A DNA stretch of 13,923 bases from Circinella minor. Taxonomy: Eukaryota; Mucoromycota; Mucoromycetes; Mucorales; Lichtheimiaceae. Below are positions 9,325 to 13,923 of this stretch, in pieces. Numbering within the stretch: position 1 is the first letter of the stretch; every line of letters begins with the position of its first letter. Under the pieces are notes generated by a model, which ran no database searches, was not told where the DNA came from, and saw only the letters and a program-made list of their open reading frames with translations. The translations under genes were made by a program, and so were the position numbers. Location: NCBI GenBank assembly GCA_016758965.1, contig JAEPRB010000553.1, forward strand, positions 1-13,923, read 5' to 3'.

Positions 9325-9621
9325 AAGCGCCACGGGTTCCGCTTTTTTTTACCTTGGCAAGCCATTCTATTTTCCAGCCACACCCAACTACATTTGAATT
9401 TAAAGGGGAGTGGAAGTTTCAAATAAGTTAGGTTCTGGATTTCTTTTTTTTTTTTTTTGTCGTATGGTGTTGTTGTTTTATTTCCCAACCCCATTGGGGG
9501 GGACGGGACCTGAAATAAGAAAAAAAAATATATGGAAAAAGGTAACAAAAAAAAAAAAAAAAAAATTCTTTTTTTCTTTTTATATATATATTTTATATAT
9601 TATTTATATATATATATTATA

Positions 9622-9667
<46 letters not shown>

Positions 9668-9742
9668 CATATAATTTTTTTTACGGTTTTTTTTATATAT
9701 ATATATTATACAAATCTATTTTCAAAATATATATAACTTCGA
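9325..9742 (+). promoter_or_regulatory. Probable upstream/promoter region and 5' leader of the 292-aa gene
   Basis: An island of complex sequence (9325-9520) stands out among homopolymers just upstream of the gene. It contains a hairpin AAGCG/CGCTT (9325-9344), a CACACCC word, an AGGGG word at about 9402 and the palindrome CCCCATTGGGG (9489-9499), which includes an inverted CCAAT box (ATTGG). T38 follows at 9626-9663 and then TATATATA-type stretches up to the ATG at 9743. Poly(dA:dT) tracts near promoters are known to exclude nucleosomes in many eukaryotes. Which elements act here is inference, and no transcription start can be fixed. Confidence 0.35.
9626..9663 (+). repeat. T38 homopolymer upstream of the gene
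   Basis: This is an uninterrupted run of 38 T, the longest homopolymer in the window, ending 79 bases before the start codon. It may be part of a nucleosome-poor promoter. Its exact length may be an assembly estimate, because such runs are hard to sequence. Confidence 0.9.
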
Positions 9743-10695
9743 ATGGATAAAACTCTTTCTGATTATGACCAAAGTCTTGAAGAACTGGAGCGTCAAAGAG
9801 AACATCTCGAACTTGTAATGAAAACAATGGGTCAAGAATGGGAAGAAAGGTAAATATATATTTTTGTTTTGATATTATAATAAAAAAAAATATATATTAA
9901 TTTTTAATTGTTATAAAATTTAGTGGTGCCGGTATTGGTTGGATGCAATTACAACAAACAACGAGTAATTCTAATGAATCGGACATTGTTATACCAAACG
10001 AACAAGAACAAGAAGAAGAAGTAATAGTTGAAAAAATAAATGATCAAAAACGAAATTCAGAACCTTTTGAAAAAGAAACTTTATTACAAGAATCAATACA
10101 AACATCATCATCATCATCGAATGAACAATGTGTTGATGAATTACGCGATCGATACCCACCTACACCTATTTCACCTGAAACACAACAAAATAAAAATTTG
10201 GATAATGGTTTACATGTAATAATTGAACCAAAAGAACAAAGCAAATCAACGCATGAATCCTCTTTACATTTATTAATGCAACAAGCAACACCTTCTTCTT
10301 CGAATGGACCTTCTGCTGATTATCTTCAATCATTACTTAACGTTAATGAGGCTCTGCTGGCTCAAAGTCTTACTGATTCTACACCACCTTCTTCAAATCA
10401 TAGTCAAGATTATCAATTACTACAAGAATCTAATAATAATAATAATAATAATAATACAACAACAACAACAACAACAACGATAACAACAACAAAAGAAGAA
10501 TTACCATTTATGAATAAATTCCCAATAGATAATGCAACAACATCTATATTATCACCTCCAATTACACCTGAAGAATCTTATTCAACGATTCGTGCATCAT
10601 GTTTAAGTAGAAAAAATTCATTAATTAAAAGCACTGTGCGTCCATCTACTTCTTCTTCTTCTTCTTCTTCTGCATCTTTTCAACAATATCCATGA
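9743..10695 (+). CDS. Hypothetical coiled-coil, Asn/Thr/Ser-rich protein, 292 aa, two exons
   Basis: The coding sequence is join(9743..9849, 9924..10695), 879 bases including TGA. I do not recognise the family. Residues 5-33 form a short coiled coil with hydrophobic heptad positions L5, Y8, L12, L15, L22, M26, M29 and W33. A Gly-rich stretch, SGAGIGWM (36-43), spans the exon junction. The rest is mostly low complexity: an acidic Glu/Gln patch (62-68), PPTPISPE (114-121), a predicted helix ADYLQSLLNVNEALLAQSL (167-185) holding an LxxLL motif, Asn8 then Thr8 (206-221), SPPITPEE (246-253), a basic RKNS site (265-268) and Ser7 (279-285). SP/TP and RxxS-like motifs suggest phosphorylation; together with the LxxLL helix they suggest a regulatory or transcription-related protein, which is inference. 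There is no signal peptide, membrane segment or catalytic motif. The start was chosen because the upstream frame is homopolymeric and exon 1 reads as clean coiled coil. Exon 2 also has an in-frame ATG at 9943 (Met43), but starting there would discard the coiled coil. Confidence 0.85.
9850..9923 (+). other. GT-AG spliceosomal intron (74 bp)
   Basis: The donor GTAAAT follows AAAG at 9849, and the acceptor AAATTTAG ends at 9923. The intron is almost pure A/T. TATTAAT-like words at about 9895-9901 could serve as the branch site. It splits a Ser codon (AG|T) in phase 2. Removing it joins a coiled-coil exon to SGAGIGWM in one open frame, while reading through meets the in-frame stop TAA at the start of the intron. 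The length is typical of compact fungal or protist-type introns. Confidence 0.85.
10432..10491 (+). repeat. In-frame AAT and ACA trinucleotide repeats
   Basis: Within exon 2 a run of AAT codons followed by ACA codons encodes Asn8-Thr8, then Ile-Thr3. The repeat is in frame and made of single codon types, so it is a recent, probably length-variable slippage tract in a disordered part of the protein. Confidence 0.9.
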
Positions 10696-10701
10696 CACTT
10701 A

Positions 10702-10840
10702 TTTTTTTTTTAAAAAAAATTAGTTCTCCATTCATTTTTTTTCATTTCATTCATTCATTTCATCTTTTTATTTTACTTTATACAACGCTTTTCACAATTT
10801 ATTCAAAATGTTTGATATCCCTTTTTTTTAAAAAAAAAAA
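10702..10840 (+). repeat. Two T-run/A-run palindromes in the 3' flank of the gene
   Basis: T10A8 lies at 10702-10719, six bases after the stop codon, and T8A11 at 10822-10840. Both are self-complementary and would form U-A hairpins if transcribed. They probably lie in the 3' untranslated region or transcript end zone. No AATAAA is seen within 300 bases of the stop, so the polyadenylation site is not placed. Confidence 0.6.
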
Positions 10841-12229
10841 TAATTTTTATGGCATGCCCTTTTTTTTTTTTTCTTATTGCATTCTTTTTCATTTCTATTT
10901 CTTTCTTCATTATATATGTATATATAATTCATCTGATTTGCTGGTTTTATCAGTGAAGGATTTATTCTTATTCTTATTATTATTATATATACATTTACGC
11001 GTTATGATATGCAAAAAAACCAAAATATAATATATTTTTAAATTACTAGGAGGCTGAAGGGAGAGTAGTAGTGTGTGGTTTAAAAAAAGTAGTTCATGGT
11101 TGGGAAGATTACCACTGTTGTTTGTTCCACACACATTTTTTTTTATTATTTCAATCGGAGAAAGGATTTCAATCTGTCAGCACACCCCCCCCTCCCTCCT
11201 CCTAATTTAACTTTTCTAATTAGATAGAATAGTATCACCTGTTTTTTTTTTTTTTTTTGTGATAAAAAAACAAAAACCATTCACTTTTTTTTTTTTTTTA
11301 TCTTTAGAGTAGTTTTTATCTAATGAACTGATTATCACATGATAAAAAAAAATTATAAAAATAAGGTAGAGAAAGTGTTTTGGTCGGGGGGGGGAGGGAA
11401 AAGAGAGGAGGGAGGCTTAAAGAAAAAGATAGAAAACTTGTTGGTTCTTTGTTGTTCGTGTAATGTTGTGTTACTTGATTGCAAATTGGCATAAAATAAT
11501 CTTTACTTTAAAAGTTCTAGTTTTCTTGTTGTTGTAAAATAACCTCCTCCTTTTTTTTTTTATCACTTGGTTCTCTTTCTCTGTCTGTCTGTGTTGTGTG
11601 TGTGTGTGTGTATGTTTAGATTGATTACCATTCAAAAAAAAAAACAGACCTAATGAACTAGTCATCAAAAACTTTTTTAATTCTATAACAATTTTTATAA
11701 TAAAAGAATAGATATAAAAAAAAGGTTATTTTCATTTATGTTTTTTTTTTTTTTTTTGTAGAACTTGATCGCATTTAAGTTTGTATAATACTGACAAAAT
11801 ATCTGATGATTTATAAAAATGGGATTTAACACATGTACACATTTCGTGTGAATATTTTTATGTGCTACAAAAAACAAAACTTAGGTTTTTTGACCCTCTT
11901 CCTCCTCCCCTACCCCCTTTAAACACCATAATATTTATAAAGTTACATGTTTAAATATATAAACTCTCCTCTGCCTCTCTTCTATGTAAATGTTCAATGT
12001 CAAATTATACTATTTTTGAAGATGGGGGGGGGTATTTAATAAATATTATATCTCCTTTTATTTTCTATAAAAAGAAAAAACATTTTTTTTATATGATTAT
12101 TTGGTAATAATAATCAAGATTTCAATATATATATTTATATATAAGGTAAATTAACTTCTCCTAACCCCACACAGTTATCTCTTGATGTTTGAATAGATTT
12201 AGTAGAAAGAATAATACTATTTAAGTTTT
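10841..12229. other. Intergenic region between convergent genes, left part
   Basis: No gene is supported. It holds a C-rich pyrimidine tract at about 11184-11202, T17 at 11242-11258, the palindrome TTATCACATGATAA near 11331-11344, a 30-base purine tract with nine G at 11386-11415, (CTGT)n then (TG)n at about 11580-11611, T17 at 11741-11757 and a C-rich stretch at about 11895-11920. Minus-strand frames at 10910-11134, 11471-11668 and 11695-11877 are repeat-derived. Confidence 0.55.
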
Positions 12230-12294
12230 GAAGGGAAAGAAGGGAAAGAAGGGAAGGAAGGGAGGGAGGGAGGAAGAGGAAGAGGAGGAGAAGG
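12230..12294 (+). repeat. 65-base pure polypurine tract with G-quadruplex pattern
   Basis: Every base from 12230 to 12294 is A or G. Six GGG tracts sit at 12233-12235, 12242-12244, 12251-12253, 12260-12262, 12264-12266 and 12268-12270, with loops of 6, 6, 6, 1 and 1 bases. This meets the standard G3-N1-7 quadruplex rule. The first half is a GAAGGGAAA-type nonamer repeat, and the right end is a GGA/GGAA repeat. It lies in the intergenic space with no gene nearby. Confidence 0.85.
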
Positions 12295-13351
12295 TTAATA
12301 GAGAATAAAAAGAAATTAGATTAGTTAATATAAATTCAAGTTCTTCTTATCCATGTTTTCAGAATTATATAATATAAAAACCATTCATAAAGAAACCCAG
12401 TTTTATATAATACGTTCTTCTAGCTGAGTAAAAAAACTTTAGGCGGAATAATTCTTTTTTGTTCGAGACTTTTTTTTTGAAAAGAAAAAAAAAAGTTACA
12501 GAAAAAAAAAATGGTTCCCTCTCTTATCAATGTTTCTAATAATTTTCTGTAAAAAAAAAAAAAAAAAAAAATGTTAACCCGGGTTTTTTAATATTAGATG
12601 TAATAATTAGTTTTAGGTAGAAACCTTTTTTTTTTGTTTTGTTTCCTAGTCGGTTGGGGGGGGGGAGAGGAGGAGGAGGAGGAATGAAATCTTTTTTTTT
12701 CTTTCAAAAAGGCTTTTTACCCCAGAATGTATTTTCAAAAGATAAATGTTCCAAAACGTGTTATTGATCTAGCCAAGATAAAATTAGATTATTTTAACTA
12801 ACTACAAAAGGTTTTTGTTATATATGCATAATATGTCATGTTATATATATATATATATATATTCAACCAAGTAAGTAGATAAAATAAAGTCTGTGTGTTT
12901 TCTCAATGTGTGGGAAGGGGGTTTTAAAGAAAAGAAGTATATATATATATATATATTAAGTATTATTAGGAATAGAAAAAGGGGGCTTATCATTATCCTA
13001 TGTTACCTTAGGCATTAATAGAGGGAGGGAGAATATATATATATATATATTTCGAATAGAAAAAATATATACAGCAGTGTTCAGGGAACTTTTATATTAT
13101 TAATAATAAAAAAAGGAGGAACCCTTTTTTTCTTTTCTTTATCAAATTTAAAAATAATAAGAAATAAATAAATATAAAGAGAAACCAGGGGGGGGGGAAG
13201 GCTAAGGGGGGAGGGGGTGGGGAGTTTATATGATTTTTAAAAAGGAGACGAGAGTTTATTATTAAAAGTATAAAGATCATTGATTTTTTTTTTCGGAAAC
13301 AGAGAGTTTACTTGTGTATACAAATAATTATAATATTATATATATTATTTA

Positions 13352-13376
13352 TGTGTGTGTGTGTGTGTGTGTGTGT
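13352..13376 (+). repeat. (TG)12 dinucleotide microsatellite
   Basis: This is an uninterrupted TG run of 25 bases, preceded by alternating TA. Alternating purine-pyrimidine DNA of this length can form Z-DNA and is usually length-variable. Confidence 0.9.
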
Positions 13377-13700
13377 ATTAATATGAGTGGTTGAATAAAT
13401 GATATACATTACACACCACTGTCTTGTGGTTTAAAAAAATGCAAAAAAAAAAAATATAAAGTTAAAGGTAAACTAGACTCAATATAGTGAGAACGTCGAT
13501 CCTTTTTTTTTATTATTCCGAACTTGTTATTTGTACACCCGATGGAAGTAGAAAGGATAATTTCCTTTTATATAGAAAAAAAGAATGGTGTTTTTTTTTT
13601 GCCAAGAGTTTATAAAGAATAACCTTTTTTATTATACTTTTTATATTTTATATAAGAAAGTTATATTATAAGAAAGAATAAAAAAAAATGGGGGGTGGGG

Positions 13701-13719
13701 AGAGAGAGAGAGAGAGAGA
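13701..13719 (+). repeat. (AG)9 dinucleotide microsatellite in a purine tract
   Basis: This is an uninterrupted AG run within a longer purine tract (13697-13726), followed within 25 bases by a (TGA)5 run at 13741-13756. Confidence 0.9.
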
Positions 13720-13793
13720 AAGGGAACGAATAATGATGTTTGATGATGATGATGATAGTTAATTAAATTGGGGTGTACAAACAAGGGGAAACT

Positions 13794-13923
13794 TTATTCT
13801 TTCAACTTGGTTACAAATACATTTCCTGCTGCTGTCGGTAATTGTTTTGAAATTTCAAAAGTGTGTGCAATAAGAGATTCTAATGTTTTTTGAGGAAGTG
13901 GAGTGACGGTCGATGCAATATAG
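13794..13923 (-). CDS. C-terminal end of an unidentified protein, partial
   Basis: On the minus strand an open frame runs from the window edge (first full codon at 13920-13922) to TAA at 13794-13796, giving 42 residues. It begins YIASTVTPLPQKTLESLIAH, continues TFEISKQLPTAAGNVFVTKL and ends KE. Composition is ordinary for a folded soluble protein, mixed rather than homopolymer-derived, and the stretch is free of the repeats that fill the preceding 3 kb; these are the reasons for calling it coding. Sequence after the stop on this strand contains AATAAA overlapping the stop codon. The 5' part lies outside the window, and I cannot name the family. The gene converges with the 292-residue gene. 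An in-frame chance ORF is possible but unlikely given the sharp change in composition at the stop. Confidence 0.65.
   Translation of the reverse strand, partial: YIASTVTPLPQKTLESLIAHTFEISKQLPTAAGNVFVTKLKE

Larger units (their letters stand above)
12295..13793. repeat. Intergenic microsatellite-rich region, right part
   Basis: No gene is visible. Simple repeats include A21 at 12551-12571, a purine tract with ten G at 12656-12684, (AT)n at 12842-12861, (TA)n at 12938-12956, (AT)n at 13033-13050, G10 at 13188-13197, G6AG5TG4 at 13206-13222, (TG)12 at 13352-13376, (AG)9 at 13701-13719 and (TGA)5 at 13741-13756. The last part should include the 3' untranslated region of the minus-strand gene ending at 13794. 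The minus-strand frame at 13092-13280 is a homopolymer artefact. Confidence 0.7.

Noticed and set aside
8924..9750. Overlapping Phe/Lys-rich open frames on both strands
   Set aside because: They come from poly-A and poly-T runs without stops. Poly-Phe and poly-Lys readings on both strands are the hallmark of homopolymer artefacts.
10044..10244. Minus-strand frame opposite exon 2
   Set aside because: It is a shadow of the real gene. The Asp run is the complement of the TCA/TCG serine codons.
10692..11030. 112-codon + strand frame overlapping the stop codon of the 292-aa gene
   Set aside because: It is Phe/Leu/Ser-rich and reads through T-runs in the 3' flank. It would need an overlapping start, which is unlikely in a eukaryotic mRNA.
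11471..11877. Minus-strand frames with Thr-His repeats and Lys runs
   Set aside because: The Thr-His repeat is the complement of the (TG)n microsatellite at about 11595-11611, and the Lys runs come from T-runs.
1..13923. tRNA, rRNA, CRISPR or telomere repeats
   Set aside because: No cloverleaf with a GTTCGA-type arm, conserved rRNA word, regularly spaced palindromic repeats with unique spacers, or TTAGGG-type arrays were found by eye. The 374-389-base array is not CRISPR-like in unit or spacer length.

Overview
This is AT-rich eukaryotic nuclear-type DNA. The evidence is one gene split by a 74-base GT-AG intron, a low-complexity Asn/Thr/Ser-rich protein, long A/T homopolymers, many microsatellites and no bacterial-style operon. 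The single short intron, the codon choice (AAT, CAA, GAA, TCA, ACA) and the compact coding part fit a low-GC lineage such as an early-diverging fungus. The long gene-free stretches and the satellite-like array would also fit other AT-rich eukaryotes, including flatworms. I cannot settle the taxon from sequence alone.

Layout. Bases 1-923 hold no recognisable gene. Bases 927-2265 carry a tandem array of four ~188-base, GC-richer cores joined by three ~190-200-base AT-rich spacers. Alternate spacers are nearly identical, so the array is a dimeric higher-order repeat with a period of about 762 bases. Bases 2266-4430 are gene-poor; a short stretch at 3747-3976 may be a decayed coding fragment. From about 4400 the texture changes. 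A/T runs of 15-38 bases, purine tracts, G-runs and dinucleotide repeats become dense and continue to the right end. Small dispersed or inverted repeats lie at 4404-5024, 5645-5669, 6020-6180 and 6716-7301.

Genes. Only two are supported. The first is on the + strand: exon 1 at 9743-9849, intron at 9850-9923, exon 2 at 9924-10695. It encodes a 292-residue, probably regulatory and largely disordered protein with an N-terminal coiled coil; I do not recognise the family. A 38-base poly-T tract lies about 80 bases upstream of its ATG. The second is the C-terminal end (42 residues plus stop) of a minus-strand gene running off the right edge, with its stop at 13794-13796. The two genes converge on a 3.1 kb intergenic region of T/A tracts, microsatellites and a polypurine stretch with a canonical G-quadruplex pattern. 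Nothing links the two genes functionally.

Most other open frames on both strands are artefacts of homopolymers (poly-Lys or poly-Phe readings) or of the tandem array. The most unusual items are the alternating tandem array with a better conserved core, the change of sequence texture across the window, and the unrecognised coiled-coil protein.
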